Shown here: positions 51,852 to 59,928 of the stretch, piece after piece
Layout: every line of letters starts with the position of its first letter
Numbering within the stretch: the first letter of the stretch is position 1
Assembly: GCF_017573545.1 (NCBI RefSeq)
Contig: NZ_JAGEOK010000032.1
Location: forward strand, 62,001-126,000
From: Actinomadura nitritigenes
GTDB lineage: Bacteria > Actinomycetota > Actinomycetes > Streptosporangiales > Streptosporangiaceae
Direction of reading: 5' to 3'
DNA: 64,000 nt
Notes under the pieces: model-generated
What the model saw: only the letters and a program-made list of their open reading frames with translations
What the model was told of the DNA's origin: nothing
The model's database searches: none
Made by a program: the position numbers and the translations under genes

Positions 51852-53930
51852 ATGACCGGAACGCCTTATCCGCCCGCGCGGCGCCAGGACATCGTCGAGG
51901 ACATCCACGGCCACCGGGTCGCCGACCCGTACCGGTGGCTGGAGGACGCGGAGAGCGACGAGACCCGGGAGTGGCTCGCCGCGCAGGACGAGCTGTTCCA
52001 CAAGGTCACCGACGCGTACCCGGGCCGCGAGCGGCTGCGCCGCCGGCTCGGGGAACTGCTCGGCGCGGGCAGCGTCGGCTCCCCGCTCTGGCGCGGCGAC
52101 CGGCGGTTCTTCACCCGGCGGACCGCCGAGCAGGAGCACCCCGTGCTGTACACCGTCGATGCGGACGGCTCCGAGCGGGTCCTGGTCGACCCGATGGCGC
52201 TGGACCCGGCCGGCACGACGACGCTGGACAGCTGGCAGCCCGACAAGGAGGGCCGGCTGCTGGCGTACAAGATCTCGACCGGTGGGGACGAGGAGTCGCT
52301 GCTGTTCGTGATCGACGTCGCCACCGGCGAGCGGGTGGAGGGGCCGATCGACCGGACTCGGTCGTCCGGCATCGCCTGGCTCCCCGGCGGGGAGGCGTTC
52401 TACTACACCCGGCGGCTGCCCGCACGGTCCGTCCCGGAGGGCGAGGAGCAGTACCACCGGCGCGTCTACCTGCACCGGGTCGGCACCGAACCGGAGACCG
52501 ACGACGTCCTGATCTTCGGTGAGGGGATGGACAAGACCAACTACTACAGCGTCGGCGTCAGCCGCGACGGGCGGTGGCTGACGGTGTCGGCCTCGCAGGG
52601 GACGGCGCCGCGCAACGACCTGTGGGTGGCGGACCTGTCGACCTCGCCGCTCGAACGCCCCGAACTGCGGCCGGTGCAGGTCGGCGTCGACGCCGAGACG
52701 TGGCTGCACGTGGGGCGGGACGGGCGCGCCTACGTGTTCACCGACCGGGACGCGCCGCGGTCCCGGCTGTGCGTGACCGACCCGTCCGACCCGTCGTACG
52801 AGTCGTGGCGGGACCTGATCCCGCAGGACCCCGAGGCCGTCCTCACCGACTACGCCGTCCTCGACGATCTCGAGTCGCCCGTCCTGCTCGCCGGCTGGAC
52901 GCGGCACGCGATCAGCGAGATCACCGTGCACGACCTGGCGTCCGGCGAGCGGCTCGGGACGGTCCCGACGCCGGGGCTCGGCTCGATCGGCGGGATCGTC
53001 GAGCGGCCGGAGGGCGGCCACGAGGCGTGGTTCGGCTACACCGACAACGTCACGCCGTCGTCGGTGTTCCGCTACGACGCCCGGACCGGGGAGACGAGCC
53101 TGTGGGCGTCCGCGCCGGGCACCGTGGAGGTCCCCGAGATCGAGACCCGGCAGGTGACGTACACGTCCGCGGACGGGACCGAGGTGCGGATGCTGGTGGC
53201 GTCGCGTCCGGGCGCGTCCGGCCCGCGCCCGGCGATCCTGTACGGCTACGGCGGGTTCAACATCTCGCTGACGCCGTCGTACTCGGCGAGCATCCTGGCC
53301 TGGGTGGAGGCCGGCGGCGTCTACGCGATCGCGAACCTGCGCGGCGGGTCCGAGGAGGGCGAGGAGTGGCACCGCGCGGGGATGCGCGAGCGCAAGCAGA
53401 ACGTGTTCGACGACTTCCACGCCGCCGCCGAGAAGCTGATCGCCGACGGCCTGACCACCCCGGCGCAGCTGGCGATCTCCGGCGGGTCCAACGGCGGGCT
53501 GCTCGTCGGCGCCGCGCTCACCCAGCGTCCCGACCTGTACCGGGCGGTGGTCTGCTCGGCGCCGCTGCTGGACATGGTCCGCTACGAGCGGTTCGGGCTC
53601 GGCCAGACGTGGAACGACGAGTACGGGACGGCGGACGACCCGGTGGAGTTCGGCTGGCTGATCGGCTACTCGCCGTACCACCACGTCCACCCGGGGACGG
53701 CGTATCCGGCGACGCTGTTCACCACGTTCGGCAGCGACACCCGCGTCGACCCGCTGCACGCCCGCAAGCTGTGCGCGGCGCTCCAGCACGCGACGGCGTC
53801 GGACGCGCCGATCCTGCTGCGCGACGAGTCGGAGGTCGGGCACGCCGCGCGGTCCGTCAGCCGGTCCGTGGACCTGATGGCCGACACCCTCGGCTTCATG
53901 GCCGCGCAGACCGGGCTCGACCTGGCCTGA
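51852..53930 (+). CDS. prolyl oligopeptidase-family serine peptidase (S9A)
   Basis: 692 residues from ATG 51852 (MTGTPYPPARRQDIVEDIHG). The N-terminal part (DPYRWLEDAESDETREWLAA) and a seven-bladed propeller region to about residue 410 precede the hydrolase domain. Catalytic Ser is in LAISGGSNGGLLVGAALTQR, Asp in GSDTRVDPLHARKL and His in SEVGHAARSV. There is no signal peptide, so it acts in the cytoplasm on short peptides, cutting after Pro in the best-known members. Length is typical (about 690-700). It is a single gene, divergent from the HNH pair. Confidence 0.94.
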   Translation: MTGTPYPPARRQDIVEDIHGHRVADPYRWLEDAESDETREWLAAQDELFHKVTDAYPGRERLRRRLGELLGAGSVGSPLWRGDRRFFTRRTAEQEHPVLYTVDADGSERVLVDPMALDPAGTTTLDSWQPDKEGRLLAYKISTGGDEESLLFVIDVATGERVEGPIDRTRSSGIAWLPGGEAFYYTRRLPARSVPEGEEQYHRRVYLHRVGTEPETDDVLIFGEGMDKTNYYSVGVSRDGRWLTVSASQGTAPRNDLWVADLSTSPLERPELRPVQVGVDAETWLHVGRDGRAYVFTDRDAPRSRLCVTDPSDPSYESWRDLIPQDPEAVLTDYAVLDDLESPVLLAGWTRHAISEITVHDLASGERLGTVPTPGLGSIGGIVERPEGGHEAWFGYTDNVTPSSVFRYDARTGETSLWASAPGTVEVPEIETRQVTYTSADGTEVRMLVASRPGASGPRPAILYGYGGFNISLTPSYSASILAWVEAGGVYAIANLRGGSEEGEEWHRAGMRERKQNVFDDFHAAAEKLIADGLTTPAQLAISGGSNGGLLVGAALTQRPDLYRAVVCSAPLLDMVRYERFGLGQTWNDEYGTADDPVEFGWLIGYSPYHHVHPGTAYPATLFTTFGSDTRVDPLHARKLCAALQHATASDAPILLRDESEVGHAARSVSRSVDLMADTLGFMAAQTGLDLA

Positions 53931-54046
53931 CGAGAGGGCGGAGGCCGAGGCGCCCGGCGGGCGCGGAGGCACCGGCCGGCGGGCGTGTGGCGGGTCACAG
54001 CCTCCGCTCCTGGCGAGGCGAAATTGACGAGTGATCTAATAAGAGG

Positions 54047-54853
54047 GTGAACGTGTCGATGGTGCGCAGCCCGTCCGCGGTGGACCGGGTGCTGGGGCTC
54101 CTGCGCGAGCCGCCCGCCGAACCGGACCTGTCGGCCGGCTACCTCGACCTGCTCGGTCCCGCCGAGGAGCGGGCGCCGTCGCTCGCCCAGTCCGTCATGG
54201 AGTCGACGTTCCTGCCGCGGATCTACGAGAAGGTCTGGCGGCCCGTCGGGTTCAACCTCGCCAAGGGCTGGCCGTTCGGGCCCGACACCGCCGCCGAGCA
54301 GGCCACGGCCCGCGACTGGCTGGGGCTCGGGCAGCCGGGCGAGGCCGGCCGTCCGGCCGCGACCGTGCTGGACGTGGCGTGCGGGCCGGGCAACGTGACC
54401 CGCGCGCTCGCCGAGGGGGTCGGCGAGGACGGTCTCGTCGTCGGGCTGGACGCCTCCGCCACCATGCTGGCCCGCGCCGAGGCCGACACCCTGCCCGGCG
54501 GCGAGGTCTGCTACGTCCGCGGCAACGCCGTCGACCTGCCGTTCCGCGACGCGACGTTCGACGCCGTCTGCTGCTTCGGGGCGCTGTACCTGTTCGACGA
54601 TCCGTGGGCGGCCGTCGACGGGATGACCCGGGTGCTGCGTCCGGGCGGCCGGTTGATCATCCTCACCTCGCGGCGGCTGACGCCGCTGCACGCGTCCAAG
54701 GTCGGCGGCGAGCTGATCCGGCGTGCCACCGGGTACACGGTGTTCGGCGACCGGGAGATCACCGGGGCGCTCGCCGACCGCGGGTTCACCGGCGTCCGCC
54801 GGCACCGCTACCCGCTCATGCAGCTGGTGGGCGGCACCCTCCCGGACGCGTGA
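54047..54853 (+). CDS. class I SAM-dependent methyltransferase
   Basis: 268 residues from GTG 54047. A Methyltransf_11-type fold is visible: motif I VLDVACGPGNVTRAL, LVVGLDASATMLARAEAD, GNAVDLPFRDATFDAVCCFG and MTRVLRPGGRLIILTSRR. The 110-residue N-terminal part (FLPRIYEKVWRPVGFNLAKG) resembles methyltransferases found next to mycolic or polyketide genes, but no such genes are here and the substrate is unknown. A tandem repeat and a strong hairpin follow its stop codon. Confidence 0.92.
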   Translation: MNVSMVRSPSAVDRVLGLLREPPAEPDLSAGYLDLLGPAEERAPSLAQSVMESTFLPRIYEKVWRPVGFNLAKGWPFGPDTAAEQATARDWLGLGQPGEAGRPAATVLDVACGPGNVTRALAEGVGEDGLVVGLDASATMLARAEADTLPGGEVCYVRGNAVDLPFRDATFDAVCCFGALYLFDDPWAAVDGMTRVLRPGGRLIILTSRRLTPLHASKVGGELIRRATGYTVFGDREITGALADRGFTGVRRHRYPLMQLVGGTLPDA

Positions 54854-54879
54854 GCCTCCGCGCCCCTTCTGCCCTGCCG

Positions 54880-54970
54880 GCGCGAATACCGGTCGGGCGC
54901 GAATACCGGTCGAGCGTGAATCAAGTCAGGCGTGAACCGGGTCGGGCGTGAATCGGGTCAGGCGTGAACA
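54880..54970. repeat. tandem 16-17-bp repeats downstream of the methyltransferase gene
   Basis: Two 17-base units (GCGCGAATACCGGTCG plus G or A) at 54880-54896 and 54897-54913. Three 16-base units follow (GCGTGAATCAAGTCAG, GCGTGAACCGGGTCGG, GCGTGAATCGGGTCAG) at 54914-54929, 54930-54945 and 54946-54961, then a partial sixth (GCGTGAACA). All begin GCGYGAA. They lie directly after the gene and before the terminator, in non-coding DNA. Confidence 0.85.
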
Positions 54971-54973
54971 CGC

Positions 54974-55034
54974 CCCGAGCCGCGGGCGCTCGCGCGCCGC
55001 GCCGCGCCGCCGGCGCGCCGTCCCGCGGCTCGGG
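54974..55034. terminator. bidirectional terminator, perfect 13-bp stem
   Basis: CCCGAGCCGCGGG (54974-54986) pairs perfectly with CCCGCGGCTCGGG (55022-55034); the 35-base loop is itself GC-rich. It separates the convergent methyltransferase and acetyltransferase genes and ends six bases from the latter's stop. Confidence 0.75.
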
Positions 55035-55039
55035 TGTCC

Positions 55040-55753
55040 TCAGCGGAGTTCCTTCTCGATGTAGATGTTGACGATGCCGCCGATCACCTCGCGGCGCGTC
55101 TCCCTCCAGCCGAACTTGCGGTACAGGGCGAGCGCCGGGGCCTGCAGCTCGGTCGTGTCGCCGCGCAGGACCCGGTACCCGTACTCCGCGGCGCGTTCCT
55201 CCAGTGCGGAGACGACGGCGGCTCCGTAGCCGCGCCGCTGCGCGGCCGGCCGCACCCGCAACCGCACCATCTCCACCGCGTCGAGCACGGGGCCGCCCGG
55301 CGCGTAGCCGCCGAACGCCCGTGCCCGGCCCCCGGGAACGAGGTCGGCACGGCGCAGACCGCCCATGGCGACGATCTGCCCGTCCACCTCGCCGACGAGG
55401 AACTCGCCGTCATTGCGCAGGTAGATGTCCTCCATCCGGAAGAAGTCGTGGTCGTAGTAGACGCCGTCGCCGGGACGAAGGCCCACCTGCGCCAGGCCCT
55501 CGCGGTGCAGGGCGAGGACGGTGGCGTGGTCGGAGGCCCGGTACCGGCGCAGCCGCAGTTCCCCGAAGCTCCAGACGGGAGGATCGTCCTGCAGCCGCAC
55601 CAGGGCGCGGCGGCGGGGACGAGGATCCGCGGCGGACGGCGCGGAGGGCCCGGCCTCGGGGCCCGCGGCCTGCGCGGGCCCGGCCTCCGGGCCCGCGGGT
55701 TCCGCGCCGGGCGCGGAACCGTCCTGCCAGGCGGCGCTGTCAGGCGTTCCCAT
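55040..55753 (-). CDS. GNAT-family N-acetyltransferase
   Basis: 237 residues. An Ala/Pro/Gly-rich N-terminal stretch of about 50 residues of low complexity is followed by a GNAT domain: LRLRRYRASDHATVLALHRE, FLVGEVDGQIVAMGGLR, MVRLRVRPAAQRRGYGAAVV with the acetyl-CoA loop QRRGYG, and LYRKFGWRETRREVIGG. The substrate is unknown. Its start lies six bases after the stop of the XRE regulator gene, so the two form an operon. The low-complexity N-terminus could mean the true start is further in, but no better start is visible. Confidence 0.9.
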   Translation of the reverse strand: MGTPDSAAWQDGSAPGAEPAGPEAGPAQAAGPEAGPSAPSAADPRPRRRALVRLQDDPPVWSFGELRLRRYRASDHATVLALHREGLAQVGLRPGDGVYYDHDFFRMEDIYLRNDGEFLVGEVDGQIVAMGGLRRADLVPGGRARAFGGYAPGGPVLDAVEMVRLRVRPAAQRRGYGAAVVSALEERAAEYGYRVLRGDTTELQAPALALYRKFGWRETRREVIGGIVNIYIEKELR

Positions 55754-55759
55754 CCCCGG

Positions 55760-57427
55760 TCAGACCTGCTCGGTCGGGGGGACGGAGGGCCGCTCCCCGG
55801 TGGGGGCGGGTTCCTTGGTGGGGCTCGTGACCCAGGGCCCCGCGAGCGCCTCGCGGAACTCCCGCAGCCCGGCGATCTCGCCGTGCTTGGCCTGCACGGC
55901 GGCTCCGATCTGGCGGGCCCGGTGCACCAGGATGTCGGACCGGTGGTCGGGGGGCAGGTCGAGGATCGCCTCCTGGCCGCCGGCCAGCGCCGCGTCCGGG
56001 TTCCCGGCATGGAGCTTGCACATCGCCCGGTCGAGGCGCACGAGAGTCAGGTCGACGCGGTCCGTCGGGGCGTACAGCGTCAGCGCGTGGCTCAGCACCT
56101 CGTCGCCGTGCTTGTGGTCGCCGAGATTGGTGAACGTGTCGCCCTCATAGAAGGCCATCTGCCGGTCGGTGAAGCCGAAGACGAGGTCGTTCGTGTCGGT
56201 CTTGGACAACTGGTCGAACACCGAGCGCCCGCGCACGAGCGCCCGGCGGGCGCTGGGCGCGGCGTCGCCGCGTCCGCGCAACGCCAGCATGCCGAGCGCG
56301 CGGGCCTCCACCGCGGGCGCCATGGCCGCCGCCACACCGGGGGTGCGGCCGGCCAGGTCCTGCGCCTTGCGCGCCAGGTGCAGCGCCTCGCGGGGGTCGC
56401 CGTAGTACATCGGGACGAGCGACTCGCGGACGGTCACCCAGGCGCGCAACCCGCGGTCGCCGGTCTCGTCGGCCGCGGTGCGCGCGGTCCGGAAGAACGA
56501 GCGGGCCAGCCGGTGGTCACCCAGATTGATCATGATCAGCCCGGACAGCCCGGACAGCTGCGCCGCGATCCGGCACAGCCGCTCCTGGAGCTCGACCGGC
56601 TGCCGCTTGTCGCACATGCGCCGCACCTCGCTGAAGTCCAGCAGCACGTCGCACAGCATCCGCAGCGACGGCGTCGCCTGGTACTGCCGGCCGTAGCCGT
56701 AGGTGGTCTCCTCCCATTGGTCGAGCATGGTCGGCGAGACCGTCGCGCCGACCAGCGTGTCGTCCATCTTGCGCCGAAGGTTGTCGACCGCCCCAAGGAA
56801 CTGGCCGTCGAGCGCCACGCCCGCTCCGGCCAGCAGTTGCAGAAGTGTCCTACGAAGCACGATGTCCTCCTCTCCCACATCAATGGACAGGGGGCCGTCG
56901 GCGCGGTCAGGGCCCCGTAGGTCGTTGACGTCCACCCAGTGGCGGTCCTCCGCCCTGGGGATGATCGACCCGACGAGCGGTACGTCGGGCCGCTGTGCGG
57001 CGTGCCGTTCCGGCGCCCGCGGCTGCGGCACCGTGGCGGCCCCCGGCCGCACGGCGTGTCCCCGTCCGCAGATGCACGGGCTCTTGTAGTCGAGCTGATC
57101 GGGCTCGACGCGGTACACGGCGCACAGGTAGTGCAGATACTCGGGACCGGGTCTCTTGTACCCGCTCTCGTAGGCCGACAGCAGCGTCTCCCCGAGCCGG
57201 GGCGGCGGCTTGCCGTCGACCTCGTACAGGGCCCTGACCTGGGCCACGATGTCGGACAGCGCGACCCCGTGGGCCAGGCGGTGCGCCTTGACCCGGCTGG
57301 TGCCGAACAGGGGGCCGCACTGCTCGTGGATCTCGTGCGCGATCTCCTGCGGGCTGCGCCCCCGGGCCAAAGCGTGCGCGCGGATCCGGCGAGCCACGTC
57401 CGTTTCTTTCCGAGGGGGGTCCGACAT
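55760..57427 (-). CDS. XRE-type regulator with TPR-like C-terminal region
   Basis: 555 residues from ATG 57427 (MSDPPRKETDVARRIRAHAL). The first about 110 residues contain a helix-turn-helix region (VALSDIVAQVRALYE, LLSAYESGYKRPGPEYLHYL, VYRVEPDQLDY). A short linker with CICGRGH follows, then about 400 helical residues with repeat-like pairs (ARSFFRTARTAADETGDRG, EALHLARKAQDLAG, DEVLSHALTLY) as in TPR-containing actinomycete regulators. Such proteins often act with a small protein encoded alongside; a 133-residue hypothetical gene is divergent here. The downstream GNAT gene is in the same operon. Confidence 0.88.
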   Translation of the reverse strand: MSDPPRKETDVARRIRAHALARGRSPQEIAHEIHEQCGPLFGTSRVKAHRLAHGVALSDIVAQVRALYEVDGKPPPRLGETLLSAYESGYKRPGPEYLHYLCAVYRVEPDQLDYKSPCICGRGHAVRPGAATVPQPRAPERHAAQRPDVPLVGSIIPRAEDRHWVDVNDLRGPDRADGPLSIDVGEEDIVLRRTLLQLLAGAGVALDGQFLGAVDNLRRKMDDTLVGATVSPTMLDQWEETTYGYGRQYQATPSLRMLCDVLLDFSEVRRMCDKRQPVELQERLCRIAAQLSGLSGLIMINLGDHRLARSFFRTARTAADETGDRGLRAWVTVRESLVPMYYGDPREALHLARKAQDLAGRTPGVAAAMAPAVEARALGMLALRGRGDAAPSARRALVRGRSVFDQLSKTDTNDLVFGFTDRQMAFYEGDTFTNLGDHKHGDEVLSHALTLYAPTDRVDLTLVRLDRAMCKLHAGNPDAALAGGQEAILDLPPDHRSDILVHRARQIGAAVQAKHGEIAGLREFREALAGPWVTSPTKEPAPTGERPSVPPTEQV

Positions 57428-57836
57428 CGATTCCGGCCTCCTCACCGTCGGGCCGGGGCGGCGCCCCTCCGGGGGAAGGGCGGTCGTCCAGGCCACGGCG
57501 ACCGGTCAATAGATGGCCACGACAGATAATCTCTCGCGCACGCAGCGTAACCCTCACGGCGGGACGGGCCAAGCGATTCCCGGGAAAGACAGGGGCTTCG
57601 GATGCGTCCTGGCCCCCCAGGGTAGAGATTCTTCCTCCGGCGGGTGTGAAGCTTCCTCTGAGGTGGGGTAATCCGGTACTTCGCGGGACGGTGACGCCCT
57701 TGACCAGGCAGCGTGAGAGTTGCAATTCTCACCGGGAGCGACAGCACGGATCCAGAGGGTTGATCATTTGCCGGCCGTCCCGGCGGCCGCGCGGTCACGC
57801 GCCGCGCACGCCGGGGCCGGCGACGAGGGATCGGCG
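57428..57836. promoter_or_regulatory. divergent promoter region of the XRE gene and the small hypothetical gene
   Basis: About 410 bases without a supported gene. TTGACC (57700-57705) may be a -35 box for the rightward gene. The dyad GTGAGAG-TTGCAA-TTCTCAC (57713-57732, 20 bases, one mismatch) overlaps where the -10 box should be, as expected for a repressor site. Two short direct copies of CTTCCTC-YG lie at about 57628-57660. The XRE regulator is the likely binder; this is inference. Confidence 0.5.
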
Positions 57837-58238
57837 ATGCAGACGACGACGCAGGAACCGGCGGTACAGAAGCGCACCGGCGCAGCGGCGCCGGGCACGG
57901 CCGAGGAAGGGGGAAGGCAGGTGGTCAGCGACGGACGCGTCGGCCATCTCCGGGCGCTGGAGCGCGAGCTCGACGCCCGCGGACTGGTCGCCCGCGTGGT
58001 CCGGACCCGATCGGGCCCGGCGTTCCTGCGGGTGGTGAACCCGGCCGCGGCGAGCCTGGCCGAGGACGTCACCTGCGCGCCCGCGCCCGAGTCCCAGGAG
58101 CACTACTTCTGGTGGTCGTGGGGCGAGCGGATGCACCGCGCCGACGACGTGGGCGGCGCCGCCGGGAAGCTCGCGCACGTCCTTCAGCCCCTCGATCAGC
58201 GGCCCGCCCGCGAGATGCGGCCGGCGGGCCGCCCCTAG
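57837..58238 (+). CDS. hypothetical protein paired with the XRE regulator
   Basis: 133 residues from ATG 57837 (MQTTTQEPAVQKRTGAAAPG); an ATG at 57720 in the same frame adds 39 residues but overlaps the operator-like dyad. After a polar leader the conserved-looking part reads GHLRALERELDARGLVARVV, PAFLRVVNPAAASLAEDVTC and HYFWWSWGERMHRADDVGGA. I recall similar small actinomycete proteins beside XRE regulators but know no function. The WWSWGE core has no catalytic motif I recognise. It is divergent from the regulator and followed by a perfect hairpin. Confidence 0.75.
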   Translation: MQTTTQEPAVQKRTGAAAPGTAEEGGRQVVSDGRVGHLRALERELDARGLVARVVRTRSGPAFLRVVNPAAASLAEDVTCAPAPESQEHYFWWSWGERMHRADDVGGAAGKLAHVLQPLDQRPAREMRPAGRP

Positions 58239-58244
58239 AGCCGG

Positions 58245-58304
58245 GCGTGCCCCGCGGGGCCGTGGCCGGAACGGCGCGGCAGCCGCGGACCCCGCGGGGC
58301 ACGC
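58245..58304 (+). terminator. perfect 15-bp terminator stem
   Basis: GCGTGCCCCGCGGGG (58245-58259) pairs with CCCCGCGGGGCACGC (58290-58304). It follows the small hypothetical gene by six bases. Confidence 0.7.
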
Positions 58305-58457
58305 TCGCCGGAACAGCCCCTCCCCGGCCTTGTCAAGACACGTAGCCCGCGGAGTACGAACCGGTCGTTACCGTCCCCTACGATCGGGCTCGCACCCGCC
58401 GCAGGTGCATGGCGAGGTGTCGAGACGCCCACAGAGGCCGGGGAGGGTCTGCCCGAG

Positions 58458-59456
58458 ATGTTGGTGGATGCGCAGTCGCTGCTGCCCTGGGCCCAGAACG
58501 GCACGCCCGAGGCGGCCTGCCGCGACCAGACGCCGAGCACCGGCTGCCGGCTGGTCTGGAACGTCTCCCACAGCACGGACTTCACCCACTTCTACGCCAC
58601 ATGGCTCGACAAGCCCCTCGGCACCGTCCTGTCGATCATCCTCACCTTCGCGTTCGCGCTGGTCGTGCGGAACATCGCGCACCGGATGATCACCAAGGTG
58701 ACGGTGCGGATGTCCGAGGGCACCATGTCCGAGAAGGTCAAGGAGCGGTCCCGGACGGTCTTCGAGGGCAGCCCCGCGCTGCTGAACCAGCGCCGGGCGC
58801 AGCGCGCCAAGACGCTCGGCTCGGTGCTGAACTCGGTCGCGTCCATCGTGATCATGGGGACGGCGGCCTTCAGCATCCTCGGCTCGCTCGGGCTGAACCT
58901 CGCGCCGATCCTCGCCAGCGCGAGCGTGATCGGCGTGGCGGTCGGCTTCGGCGCGCAGAACATCGTCAAGGACTTCCTCGCCGGGCTGTTCATGCTGCTG
59001 GAGGACCAGTACGGCGTCGGCGACTTCATCGACGTGGGCTCGGCCAAGGGGACGGTCGAGGCCGTCACCCTGCGGGTCACCCGGATGCGCGACGTCAACG
59101 GCGTCGTCTGGTACGTGCCGAACGGCGAGATCAAGAAGGTCGGGAACGAGTCGCAGAACTGGGGCCGGGCCGTCCTGGACATCCCGGTCGACATCCGCGA
59201 GGACACCGAGAAGGTCAAGGAGATCCTGCAGGCCACCGCGGACGAGCTGGCGGCCTCCCCCGGCTGGGAGGACATGATCCTGGAGAAGCCGTCGGTGTGG
59301 GGCGTGCAGGCGCTCGCCGGCGACGCCATCGTGATCCGGGTGGTGCTCAAGACCGCGCCCGGCAAGCAGGGCGAGATCGCCCGGGAGCTGCGCGAACGGG
59401 TGAAGAACGCGTTCGACGACGCGGGCGTCGCGGTCGCCACCCCGGCGACGACCTGA
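58458..59456 (+). CDS. MscS-family mechanosensitive channel
   Basis: 332 residues from ATG 58458, with GGGGAGGG upstream. One transmembrane helix near residue 55 (TVLSIILTFAFALVVRNIA), a second near residue 130 (VASIVIMGTAAFSILGSLGL), and the pore-lining helix with ILASASVIGVAVGFGAQN then IVKDFLAGLFMLLEDQYGVG, the signature of the family. The cytoplasmic beta domain follows (GTVEAVTLRVTRMRDVNG, WYVPNGEIKKVGN). It is a small-conductance type channel that releases solutes under osmotic down-shock. It precedes glbO in the same direction. Confidence 0.95.
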   Translation: MLVDAQSLLPWAQNGTPEAACRDQTPSTGCRLVWNVSHSTDFTHFYATWLDKPLGTVLSIILTFAFALVVRNIAHRMITKVTVRMSEGTMSEKVKERSRTVFEGSPALLNQRRAQRAKTLGSVLNSVASIVIMGTAAFSILGSLGLNLAPILASASVIGVAVGFGAQNIVKDFLAGLFMLLEDQYGVGDFIDVGSAKGTVEAVTLRVTRMRDVNGVVWYVPNGEIKKVGNESQNWGRAVLDIPVDIREDTEKVKEILQATADELAASPGWEDMILEKPSVWGVQALAGDAIVIRVVLKTAPGKQGEIARELRERVKNAFDDAGVAVATPATT

Positions 59457-59526
59457 TCGCCCGCGCCCGCGGACCGGTCCGTGCGGCTGATCATCGGGCC
59501 GCCGATCGCATAGGGTGGGCAGCGCC

Positions 59527-59910
59527 ATGACTGAACAGGTGACCTTCTACGAAGCTGTCGGCGGTGAGGAGACCTTCCACCGGCTGGTGCACCGCTTCTA
59601 CCAGGGTGTCGCTAAAGACCCCGACCTTCGCGCCCTCTACCCGGAGGAGGACCTCGGCCCCGCCGAGGAGCGGCTCCGGCTCTTCCTCATCCAGTACTGG
59701 GGCGGCCCGAACACCTACAGCCAGCGGCGGGGCCACCCCCGGCTGCGGATGCGGCACGTCCCGTTCGTCATCGGCGAAGCGGAGCGGGACGCGTGGCTGA
59801 GGCACATGCGGGTCGCGGTGGACGAACTGGAGCTGCCCGAGCAGCTGGAGAAGATGCTCTGGGACTACTTCACGATGGCGGCGCGAAGCATGGTGAACGC
59901 GCCCTCCTGA
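59527..59910 (+). CDS. glbO: group II truncated haemoglobin
   Basis: 127 residues from ATG 59527 ([20 protein letters not shown]); GTG 59515 would add four. Group II (trHbO) marks are the [19 protein letters not shown] segment, [20 protein letters not shown] with Trp and Tyr of the distal site, and [10 protein letters not shown] with the proximal His. Length equals M. tuberculosis GlbO (128). It binds oxygen, possibly for peroxide or oxygen handling at the membrane. It is followed 18 bases later by the GH13 gene, as in mycobacteria (Rv2470-Rv2471, from memory), so the two are likely an operon. Confidence 0.96.
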   Translation: MTEQVTFYEAVGGEETFHRLVHRFYQGVAKDPDLRALYPEEDLGPAEERLRLFLIQYWGGPNTYSQRRGHPRLRMRHVPFVIGEAERDAWLRHMRVAVDELELPEQLEKMLWDYFTMAARSMVNAPS

Positions 59911-59928
59911 GCGGGTAGATCGCTGTAC

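Noticed and set aside
58245-58304. Perfect stem as a mobile-repeat candidate
   Set aside because: It has a simple long-loop terminator layout, directly after a stop codon, and shows no nested triloops.
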